Source: an uncultured Kineothrix sp. (GTDB taxonomy: Bacteria > Bacillota > Clostridia > Lachnospirales > Lachnospiraceae). From it: a DNA stretch of 64,000 nt. The position numbers and the translations under genes are program-made. Shown one piece after another: positions 56,916 to 64,000 of this stretch. The first letter of the stretch is position 1. The number at the start of each line of letters is the position of its first letter. The stretch is from contig CAJUSR010000002.1 in the NCBI GenBank assembly GCA_910588855.1, positions 1 to 64,000 of the forward strand, given 5' to 3'. The notes beneath the pieces are model-generated. The model was not told the origin of the DNA, ran no database searches, and worked only from the letters and a program-made list of their open reading frames with translations.

Positions 56916-59351
56916 ATGACAAGGGAAGAATTTCAAGGGCTGTTAAAGGGATATCCAATCTATCTTGACGGGGCTACCGGTTCCAATCTTTTAAAAAGAG
57001 GGATGCCGGCCGGCGTCTGTCCGGAAGAATGGATTTTGGAACATAAAGAAGTAATGGTTCAATTGCAAAAGGAATTTGTTGAAGCCGGAAGCAATATCAT
57101 TTATGCCCCTACTTTTTCCGCAAATTCCGTTAAGCTGAAAGAATATGGGCTGGCGGATGAAATTGGACGGATGAACCGGGATTTGGTTGCTGTTTCCAGA
57201 GAAGCTTCCGGGGGAAGATGCCTGGTTGCCGGTGACCTGACGATGACGGGCGAACAATTGGCCCCAATCGGTACTATGGATTTTGACGAATTGGTTGATA
57301 TTTATAAAGAACAGATAGGGTATCTATTACAGGCAGGGGTAGATTTGCTTGTAGTAGAGACGATGATGAGCCTTCAGGAAAGCCGTGCGGCACTGATAGC
57401 GGCAAAAGAAAGCTGTGATTTGCCGGTGATGGTAACGATGACTTTTGAATCGGATGGACGCACCCTTTACGGAACCGATGCAAAGACGGCAGCGATTGTA
57501 CTGGAAAGCCTCGGAGCAAGCGCCATAGGGGCAAATTGTTCCACCGGGCCGGACAAAATGGTGGAAATTATACGTACGATGGCGGAAGTGACATCCGTTC
57601 CCATTATTGCCAAGCCGAATGCCGGTCTTCCTTCTTTGGATGCGGATGGGAATACGGTATATGATATGGAAAGTGATGATTTTGCGGAAGGTATGGCAAA
57701 ACTGGTGGAGGCAGGAGCTTCCATTTTGGGTGGCTGCTGTGGAACAACACCGGAATTTATCGGCAAATTGCATCAAAGGACACAAGGGCTAAAGACGATT
57801 CAAAGGGAAAAGCCCTGGAAAAGGTACTTAACTTCGGAAAGAAAAACGGTGGAATTTGGGCTGGATGACAATTTTATTATGGTAGGGGAGCGCATTAACC
57901 CCACCGGAAAAAAGAAACTTCAGGCAACGCTGCGGGAAGGGGATTTGGATATGGTTCTGCAGTTTGCGAAGGAGCAGGAAGCCTGCGGAGCCGGAATTTT
58001 GGATATTAATGTGGGTATGAGCGGCATTGATGAAAAGCAGATGATGCTGGCGGTTTTGGAAGAGGTGGCCGGAGTTACTTCACTGCCCCTCGCCATAGAT
58101 TCCAGCCATGTGGATGTGCTGGAGGCTGCGCTTCGGAGATATCCGGGGAGGGCATTGATTAATTCCATATCATACGAAAAGGCAAAATTGGAAAGCCTGC
58201 TTCCCTTGGCGAAAAAATATGGTGCAATGTTTATTTTGCTGCCCTTGTCCGATAAAGGGCTTCCAAAAGACCTGGATGAAAGAAAAGAGATTATCCATAA
58301 GATAGCGGATAAGGCGCAGGAACTTGGGATGGATAAAAGGGATGTGGTGGTAGACGGCCTGGTGGCAACGGTAGGGGCGAATAAAGAAGCGGCTAAGGAA
58401 ACTTTAGAAACCATCCGCTATTGCAAGGAAATGGGATATGCCACTATCTGCGGGCTGTCCAATATATCTTTTGGGCTGCCGGAAAGGGGCTATGTCAATT
58501 CCGTATTTTTGACAATGGCAATCAAAGAAGGATTGACGATGGCAATTGCCAACCCTTCGCAGGAATTATTGGTAAGCAGCGCTTTTGCTGCAGATTTGCT
58601 GCTTGCCAAACCGGAGTCCGATATCCGCTATATCGGGAAGATGAACGACAGGGGAGACAAGGCGCAGACCCAGGATGCTGTCTTGCCGGAAAAGGAAAAA
58701 ACATCCCCCAAAGAGGAGGCCGCTTATAAGGTAAAGGAAGATGTTTTGAAGGGGAACCGGAAAAAAATTCTGGAAGATACCAAGAAGGCATTGGAATGGG
58801 GCATACAGCCAGTGGAGATATTGGACGATTGCCTTCTTCCGGCTATCAACGAAGTGGGCGATTTTTTTGATAAAGGGAAATACTTCCTTCCGCAGCTTAT
58901 CGCCGGGGCAGAGGCAATGAAAACGGCCATCGAATATTTGGAACCGCTTTTGGAGCAGACCAGCGGGAAAAAGGAGATGCCGGTTGTGGTTATCGCTACG
59001 GTAGAAGGGGACATCCATGATATCGGAAAAAACTTAGTGGCTTTGATGCTTAAGAATTACGGCTTTAAAGTGATTGATTTGGGGAAGGATGTTCCCAAGG
59101 AACAAATTATAGAGGCGGCCAAGGAACACCATGCCAGCGTAATTGCCCTTTCCGCCCTAATGACAACGACGATGCAGGAAATGAAGGAAGTCATCGCTTA
59201 TGCCAGAGAACAGAAGGTGGAGGCAAAGATAATTATCGGGGGTGCGGTGATTACGCAGGATTATGCGGATGAAATCGGTGCGGACGGCTATTCTAAAGAT
59301 GCGGCGGATGCGGTCAAGCTGACAAGGCGGATTTTGCAGATTGCGGATTAA
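56916..59351 (+). CDS. metH: Cobalamin-dependent methionine synthase
   Basis: Transfers a methyl group from methyltetrahydrofolate to homocysteine through cobalamin. In its 811 residues there are, in order: the homocysteine/zinc domain (1-290, GANCSTGP and GGCCGTTPEF), the folate domain (315-575, MVGERINPTGKKKL), a B12 cap and the B12 domain (EGDIHDIGKNLVALM). The reactivation domain of E. coli MetH that uses S-adenosylmethionine is absent, as is usual in clostridia, so a separate reactivase is needed. The linker at 590-620 is charged. ilvB follows and may be cotranscribed. Confidence 0.95.
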   Translation: MTREEFQGLLKGYPIYLDGATGSNLLKRGMPAGVCPEEWILEHKEVMVQLQKEFVEAGSNIIYAPTFSANSVKLKEYGLADEIGRMNRDLVAVSREASGGRCLVAGDLTMTGEQLAPIGTMDFDELVDIYKEQIGYLLQAGVDLLVVETMMSLQESRAALIAAKESCDLPVMVTMTFESDGRTLYGTDAKTAAIVLESLGASAIGANCSTGPDKMVEIIRTMAEVTSVPIIAKPNAGLPSLDADGNTVYDMESDDFAEGMAKLVEAGASILGGCCGTTPEFIGKLHQRTQGLKTIQREKPWKRYLTSERKTVEFGLDDNFIMVGERINPTGKKKLQATLREGDLDMVLQFAKEQEACGAGILDINVGMSGIDEKQMMLAVLEEVAGVTSLPLAIDSSHVDVLEAALRRYPGRALINSISYEKAKLESLLPLAKKYGAMFILLPLSDKGLPKDLDERKEIIHKIADKAQELGMDKRDVVVDGLVATVGANKEAAKETLETIRYCKEMGYATICGLSNISFGLPERGYVNSVFLTMAIKEGLTMAIANPSQELLVSSAFAADLLLAKPESDIRYIGKMNDRGDKAQTQDAVLPEKEKTSPKEEAAYKVKEDVLKGNRKKILEDTKKALEWGIQPVEILDDCLLPAINEVGDFFDKGKYFLPQLIAGAEAMKTAIEYLEPLLEQTSGKKEMPVVVIATVEGDIHDIGKNLVALMLKNYGFKVIDLGKDVPKEQIIEAAKEHHASVIALSALMTTTMQEMKEVIAYAREQKVEAKIIIGGAVITQDYADEIGADGYSKDAADAVKLTRRILQIAD

Positions 59352-59430
59352 AAGAGGCCGGCATCGTTGGCGGATTTATGATTACATGGATTTTAGAAAG
59401 AACATATTTCGGAAAGACGAGGAGAAATTT

Positions 59431-61062
59431 ATGAATGGTGCAGATGCAATCATAAAATGTTTGGAAAAAGAAGGGGTGGAAATTGTTTTCGGATATCCGG
59501 GAGTGGCAATCTGTCCTTTTTATAACAGTATTTTGGATTCGGACATACGGACAGTGCTGATACGTACGGAACAAAACGCAGCCCATGCGGCCAGCGGGTT
59601 TACCCGCGTTTCCGGGAAACCTGGCGTATGTGCGGTGACTTCCGGTCCGGGGGCGACCAATGTAATTACAGGTATTGCCACTGCTTTTGCGGATAGCATT
59701 CCTCTTATATGTATTACCGGCCAGGTAAACAGCGAATTGATAGGAAGCGATGTTTTTCAGGAAGCGGATATTACCGGTGCGGTGGAATCTTTTGTAAAGT
59801 ATAGCTATTTAGTAAAGGACGTCAATGATATCCCAAGGGTATTCAAGGAGGCGTTCCACATTGCCAATACAGGACGGAAAGGACCGGTTCTGATTGACGT
59901 TCCCATTGACATACAGAATGCGCAGATAGCGAAGTTCCATTATCCGGAAGAAATCAGTATGCGGACTTATAAGCCTACCGTAAAGGGAAATATGGTTCAG
60001 ATAAAAAAAGTCATTAAGGAATTGGAAAGGGCAAAGCGCCCGATTATATGCGCGGGCGGCGGCGTGCTTTTGAGCGATGCAGAAGGGGCATTGCGGGAAT
60101 TTTCAGAAAAATATAAAATACCTGTGGTTTCTACTATGATGGGGATTGGCGCTATGCCGACAAGGCATCCGATGTATTATGGAATGGTAGGGAATAATGG
60201 GAAACCTTGTGCAAACCGTGCCATGAATGAATCGGATTTGCTGATTATGGTGGGGGCAAGGGTAGCGGACAGGGCAGTCAGCCAGCCGGACTTGATTACA
60301 AACAATAAAGTTTTGGTACATATGGATGTAGACCCGGCAGAAATAGGCAAAAATGTGGGACCTCATATCCCTTTGGTAGGCGATGTGAAACATATTTTTG
60401 AAGATCTGATGAACCAAGAAATTGTTTGCGGCCGGACAAGCTGCAATTATGAGGAATGGATACATACACTGGATGGCTATAAAGAAAAGATGGCGGTAAT
60501 AAGGAAACCCAACAAGGATTATGTAGATCCGGCCCGGTTTATTACCATGCTTTCGGATAAAATGGAAGAAGACGGCATTTATGTGGCGGATGTGGGGCAG
60601 AATCAGATATGGTCCTGCGGATATCATATTGTGAGGAAGGGGCGCTTTTTAACTTCCGGCGGCATGGGAACTATGGGGTATTCCATTCCGGCGGCAATGG
60701 GGGCGAAATTGGCACAGCCCCAAAAACAGGTGGTGGCTGTATGCGGCGATGGCTCTTTCCAGATGTCCATGATGGAACTGGCGACAATGCGCCAGCATGA
60801 TGTTCCGGTAAAAATCATTGTCCTGAAGAACAACTATCTCGGTATGGTCAGGGAATTTCAGCATTATACCTATAAAGACAATTATTCGGTGGTGGAATTG
60901 TCAGGCAGCCCGGATTTGGAAAAGCTTACGTCTGCTTACGGCATGGATTTCCTCCGTCTGGAAACGATGGAGAAAGCGGATGAAACAATTGATGCCTTTT
61001 TAAAAGAGGACAAATCCGTGCTTTTGGAGTGTATCATCGACCCTATGGATTTGGTAAGATAG
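59431..61062 (+). CDS. ilvB: Acetolactate synthase, large subunit
   Basis: A thiamine-diphosphate enzyme of 543 residues starting branched-chain amino acid synthesis. GYPGVAICPFYNS is near residue 20, the catalytic Glu is in TVLIRTEQNAAHAASGF, the FAD region has GPGATNVITGIA, and the cofactor site is VCGDGSFQMSMMELATM. I chose ATG 59431, seven bases after GAGGAG; frames upstream run into metH. Two ilvN-like subunits and ilvC follow. Confidence 0.94.
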   Translation: MNGADAIIKCLEKEGVEIVFGYPGVAICPFYNSILDSDIRTVLIRTEQNAAHAASGFTRVSGKPGVCAVTSGPGATNVITGIATAFADSIPLICITGQVNSELIGSDVFQEADITGAVESFVKYSYLVKDVNDIPRVFKEAFHIANTGRKGPVLIDVPIDIQNAQIAKFHYPEEISMRTYKPTVKGNMVQIKKVIKELERAKRPIICAGGGVLLSDAEGALREFSEKYKIPVVSTMMGIGAMPTRHPMYYGMVGNNGKPCANRAMNESDLLIMVGARVADRAVSQPDLITNNKVLVHMDVDPAEIGKNVGPHIPLVGDVKHIFEDLMNQEIVCGRTSCNYEEWIHTLDGYKEKMAVIRKPNKDYVDPARFITMLSDKMEEDGIYVADVGQNQIWSCGYHIVRKGRFLTSGGMGTMGYSIPAAMGAKLAQPQKQVVAVCGDGSFQMSMMELATMRQHDVPVKIIVLKNNYLGMVREFQHYTYKDNYSVVELSGSPDLEKLTSAYGMDFLRLETMEKADETIDAFLKEDKSVLLECIIDPMDLVR

Positions 61063-61074
61063 GAGGACAAGAGA

Positions 61075-61557
61075 ATGAAAAGAATATATTCTGTTTTGGT
61101 AGAAAACCGTTCCGGCGTTCTTTGTAAAGTAGCAGGGCTTTTTTCCAGGAGATGTTTTAACATCGATTCCCTTGCAGTGGGAGAAACGGATGATCCGGCA
61201 GTCTCCTGTATGACTATCGTGAGCAGCGGGGATGAGAGGACGATTGAGCAGATTGAGAAACAGTTGAATAAAAAGCTGGATGTTATTAAAGTGAAAACGT
61301 TTGATGAAAATAAGAGCATCAGCAGGGAACTGATGTTGATTAAAGTAAAATATAACAGGAACAACCGCAGGGATATCATGGAGAACTGTGACATTATGAA
61401 AGCGCAGATTGTGGATATGTCTAAAAATATGATGATTATCCAGATTTGTGATGTACCGGAGAGGATACAGCTTTTTATTAAGATGTTACAGACCATCAGC
61501 ATTGTGGAAGTGGCAAGGACGGGCACTCTGGCGCTGCCCAAGTGTATTGACTTTTGA
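61075..61557 (+). CDS. Acetolactate synthase small subunit, ilvN-like (1)
   Basis: The 160-residue regulatory subunit has an N-terminal ACT domain (VLVENRSGVLCKVAGLFSRR, then NIDSLAVGETDDP) and a C-terminal domain. It is expected to activate IlvB and carry valine feedback. It starts 12 bases after ilvB. The C-terminal half, with RNNRRDIMENCDIMKAQIVDM, is more diverged than that of the next gene. Two such genes in a row is unusual. Confidence 0.88.
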   Translation: MKRIYSVLVENRSGVLCKVAGLFSRRCFNIDSLAVGETDDPAVSCMTIVSSGDERTIEQIEKQLNKKLDVIKVKTFDENKSISRELMLIKVKYNRNNRRDIMENCDIMKAQIVDMSKNMMIIQICDVPERIQLFIKMLQTISIVEVARTGTLALPKCIDF

Positions 61558-61612
61558 GATAGCAATTGATAAAATAAATGTCGGATGTTGAAACGGCAGA
61601 CGGAGGAATCAT

Positions 61613-62125
61613 ATGCAAAAAAAAGTATTTCAGCTTTTAGTGGATAACACCTCGGGCGTATTGAGCAGGATATCGGGACTGTTTTCAAGAAGAGGTTATA
61701 ATATTGAAAGCATTACGGCGGGTGTGACCGCGGATGCAAGATATACAAGGATTACGATTGTGGCATCCGGGGATGATGAAATTTTAGATCAGATTGAAAA
61801 ACAGGTGGCCAAGCTGGTAGACGTAAGGGATATCAAAGTCCTCGCGCCGGAAGACAGCGTATATAGGGAATTGGTGCTGATTAAGATAAAAGCGGCGGCA
61901 AAAGAGAGGCAGGCTGTCATTTCAGTGGCGGATATTTTCCGTGCAAAGATTATTGACGTGGCACCGGAAAGCCTTATTGTGGAATTGACCGGAACCCAGT
62001 CCAAGATAGAAGCTTTTATCAGCTTGCTGGAAGGCTATGAAATATTGGAACTGGCAAGGACAGGCATTACCGGGCTCGGCAGGGGAATCGACAATGTGAC
62101 TTACCTGGAAGATTTGGAAGACTAA
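61613..62125 (+). CDS. ilvN: Acetolactate synthase small subunit, ilvN-like (2)
   Basis: The 170-residue protein is a second complete IlvN with ACT domain (LLVDNTSGVLSRISGLFSRR) and a conserved C-terminal domain (ELVLIKIKAAAKERQAVISVADIFRAK split in 80-115). It is closer to typical clostridial IlvN than the preceding one. GGAGG lies about six bases before the ATG. It precedes ilvC by 98 bases. Confidence 0.92.
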   Translation: MQKKVFQLLVDNTSGVLSRISGLFSRRGYNIESITAGVTADARYTRITIVASGDDEILDQIEKQVAKLVDVRDIKVLAPEDSVYRELVLIKIKAAAKERQAVISVADIFRAKIIDVAPESLIVELTGTQSKIEAFISLLEGYEILELARTGITGLGRGIDNVTYLEDLED

Positions 62126-62223
62126 AAAGGAACCCGTTAGCTCTTAGGGGAAACCTTTTAGAAGGAGGAACCTTTCAGTTATAAAGACAAACAGAAAAAG
62201 ATAAGAATATGGAGGAAAAAGAA

Positions 62224-63243
62224 ATGGCAAATATCTATTATCAGGAAGACTGCAACCTTTCTATGCTGGACGGAAAAACGATTGCCGTTATCGGTTACGG
62301 CAGCCAGGGGCATGCGCATGCACTTAACGCAAAAGAATCGGGATGCAATGTAATCATCGGCCTGTATGAAGGTTCCAAATCCTGGGCAAAGGCGCAGGCG
62401 CAGGGGTTTGAAGTATATACGGCAGCGGAAGCGGCAAAGAAGGCTGACATCATTATGATATTGATTAACGATGAATTGCAGGCGAAGATGTACAAAGAGT
62501 CCATCGAGCCAAATTTAGAGCCGGGCAATATGCTTATGTTTGCACATGGTTTTAATATCCATTTCGGACAGATTGTTCCTCCTAAGGATGTGGACGTGAC
62601 AATGATTGCACCGAAAGGGCCTGGACATACCGTACGGAGCGAATATCAGGCAGGCAAAGGGGTTCCCTGTCTGGTGGCTATCCATCAGGATGCCACAGGA
62701 AAAGCCCTCGATATGGCTTTAGCATATGCTTTGGCAATTGGTGGGGCGAGAGCAGGTGTTTTGGAAACGACATTCCGGACAGAAACGGAAACCGATTTAT
62801 TTGGCGAACAGGCAGTCCTTTGCGGCGGTGTATGTGCCCTGATGCAGGCAGGCTTTGAAACTTTGGTAGAGGCGGGCTATGATGCAAGGAACGCGTATTT
62901 TGAATGTATCCATGAAATGAAATTAATCGTAGACCTGATTTACCAGTCCGGGTTTGAGGGGATGAGATATTCCATTTCCAATACGGCAGAATACGGCGAT
63001 TATATTACGGGTCCTAAGATTATCACGGATGAGACAAAGAAAGCGATGAAGAAAATCCTTTCCGATATTCAGGATGGCAGCTTTGCAAAAGATTTCCTCC
63101 TTGACATGTCTCCAGCAGGCGGACAAGCCCACTTTAAAGCCATGAGGAAACTGGCAGCCGAACATCCTTCCGAAACAATCGGCAAAGACATTCGCAAACT
63201 TTATAGCTGGAATAACGAAAACGACAAGTTGATTAATAATTAA
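62224..63243 (+). CDS. ilvC: Ketol-acid reductoisomerase
   Basis: Class I enzyme of 339 residues that isomerises and reduces acetolactate. The nucleotide-binding VIGYGSQGHAHALN is near residue 20 and catalytic residues lie in APKGPGHTVR and LFGEQAVLCGG. The cofactor-specificity loop GLYEGSKSW lacks the arginine found in most NADPH enzymes (GLRxGxxSW types). ATG 62224 follows GGAGG by eight bases. Its operon is ilvB-ilvN-ilvN-ilvC. Confidence 0.96.
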   Translation: MANIYYQEDCNLSMLDGKTIAVIGYGSQGHAHALNAKESGCNVIIGLYEGSKSWAKAQAQGFEVYTAAEAAKKADIIMILINDELQAKMYKESIEPNLEPGNMLMFAHGFNIHFGQIVPPKDVDVTMIAPKGPGHTVRSEYQAGKGVPCLVAIHQDATGKALDMALAYALAIGGARAGVLETTFRTETETDLFGEQAVLCGGVCALMQAGFETLVEAGYDARNAYFECIHEMKLIVDLIYQSGFEGMRYSISNTAEYGDYITGPKIITDETKKAMKKILSDIQDGSFAKDFLLDMSPAGGQAHFKAMRKLAAEHPSETIGKDIRKLYSWNNENDKLINN

Positions 63244-63269
63244 TCTTAGTTAACTTTATAACGGAACAA

Positions 63270-63391
63270 CATCCGGCAGTTGTATATTATGTTCCTGTTT
63301 TACAGTATAGGAAAATTTGCATTTTGTTAAGAATTTGCTAAAAAAAATTTTTCAAACGACGTAAAACAGTATAAATGCGGCAACTGCCGGA
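63270..63391 (+). repeat. Nested inverted repeats after ilvC
   Basis: Outer arms CCGGCAGTTG (63270) and CAACTGCCGG (63382-63391) are perfect over ten bases, and inner arms TGTTTTAC and GTAAAACA are perfect over eight. It may be the ilv terminator structure or a mobile hairpin. Confidence 0.55.
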
Positions 63392-63435
63392 CTTCTATTT
63401 TCTCCCATTTCAGGTTCCCCTCGTATTTTTTTTCA

Positions 63436-63464
63436 TTGACTTTTTTTCCTATGCAAGATAATAT
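63436..63464 (+). promoter_or_regulatory. Promoter of the last gene
   Basis: TTGACT 63436-63441, a 17-base spacer, and TAATAT 63459-63464. Confidence 0.65.
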
Positions 63465-63549
63465 ATAAATGGTGGCCTTACTAATCAGTCTTACATATTT
63501 GGAAAAAATGGCTGAATTACACAAGCAAGGTAAAAAAGGAGTGAAATTC

Positions 63550-64000
63550 GTGTTTATCAGGACAAAAAAATTTTTGTGGGTAAGTTTTACCTGTTTGATT
63601 ATTTTATGTATTGCAGTATTTATTTGGATATCTGTTTCCATGACTAAGAAAAGCGAAGAAGCAATCAGCGACATTGGTATGATTTATATGGAAGAGATGA
63701 GCAAGCAGATACAGCAGAAATTTAAATCAATTACGGAACTGCGTGTAGCTCAGGTAGAAGGGATTGCGATGCGTACCCCTCAGTTGGAAGAAGGCTACAG
63801 CGAGGAATTGATAGAGGAACTGGCGCTTGGGGCAAAGGTGCGTAATTTTACATATCTGGGACTGTATGCGGAAGATGGCGAATGCGAGGTAATTTATGGT
63901 CATCCGGTGGAAATTATCTATGAGGATGAGTTTAAGGATATGTTGAGCAATCATTCCATGAATATAACCAGCGGGCAGGACCGGAATGGGGAGAGAGTGC
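63550..64000 (+). CDS. Membrane sensor protein, N-terminal part (cut by window)
   Basis: The visible 150 residues begin FIRTKKFLWVSFTCLIILC with one membrane helix (about 8-30), then an extracytoplasmic helical region (KKSEEAISDIGMIYMEEMSKQ). A beta-rich part with FTYLGLYAEDGECEVIYG, typical of Cache-like sensor domains, follows. Clostridial GGDEF proteins and hybrid kinases begin this way. The output domain lies beyond the window. GTG 63550 follows AAAGGAG by eight or nine bases. Confidence 0.7.
   Translation, partial: MFIRTKKFLWVSFTCLIILCIAVFIWISVSMTKKSEEAISDIGMIYMEEMSKQIQQKFKSITELRVAQVEGIAMRTPQLEEGYSEELIEELALGAKVRNFTYLGLYAEDGECEVIYGHPVEIIYEDEFKDMLSNHSMNITSGQDRNGERV

Overview
The window reads as a chromosomal segment of an anaerobic, spore-forming Clostridia, most like Lachnospiraceae. 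The basis is the recA-recX-rny order, two sporulation membrane proteins (SpoIIM, SpoVB), oxygen-stress proteins of anaerobes (rubrerythrin, PerR, hemerythrin), ferredoxin-dependent IorAB, and consensus sigma-A promoters with AGGAGG ribosome sites. I saw no rRNA, tRNA, CRISPR array, prophage or complete insertion sequence. The accessory signal lies in small intergenic repeats, a few surface or regulatory genes, and one AT-rich islet.

Layout. 0.1-6.7 kb: SOS-controlled recA, recX, RNase Y, an aspartate-type aminotransferase, a Nudix hydrolase and spoIIM. 6.7-9.4 kb (minus): DAHP synthase with a structured leader, and spoVB. 9.4-13.7 kb: nifS-nifU-family 6 DNA glycosylase-mnmA, then a PHP phosphatase. 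13.7-17.2 kb: gapA, pgk, tpiA. 17.4-21.4 kb: a three-gene CotH / VTC polyphosphate polymerase / DUF4956 operon. 21.6-22.5 kb: an AT-rich islet with an XRE membrane regulator. 22.5-26.8 kb: iorA-iorB-paaK-ACT, an aromatic 2-oxoacid oxidation set. 27-31.7 kb: DEAD-box helicase, a 14-bp satellite, a TPR membrane protein and thiamine pyrophosphokinase. 31.8-38.8 kb (minus): Na+/solute symporter, acyl-CoA synthetase and a heterodimeric ABC exporter. 39.0-42.7 kb: a free-standing 31-codon gene, an Ig-like surface protein lacking a signal peptide, and a hemerythrin-receiver fusion. 42.7-44.3 kb (minus): an ABC importer without a binding protein. 44.4-51.7 kb: argH, asd, topB, a beta-helix protein and the scaffold/GGGtGRT pair. 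52.2-54.6 kb (minus): perR and a four-module rubredoxin-GltS-rubrerythrin-rubredoxin fusion. 55-64 kb: a chemoreceptor, metH, ilvB with two ilvN-like genes, ilvC, and the start of a membrane sensor.

How the parts work together. NifS can supply sulfur to NifU for Fe-S clusters and to MnmA for tRNA thiolation. IorAB would make aryl-acetyl-CoA and PaaK could interconvert it with aryl acetate, a route for aromatic amino acid fermentation. PerR very probably controls itself and the fused peroxide reductase through an operator over its own promoter. The ilv genes form a branched-chain synthesis operon.

The points most worth following up are: the rubredoxin-GltS-rubrerythrin-rubredoxin fusion, which keeps an internal start of stand-alone rubrerythrin size; the 31-codon gene with its own promoter, operator-like palindrome and terminator; the CotH-VTC-DUF4956 operon; the scaffold/GGGtGRT pair; and four families of dispersed structured intergenic repeats, two of which show compensatory base changes. 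Domain and family names come from recognition of motifs, not from searches.
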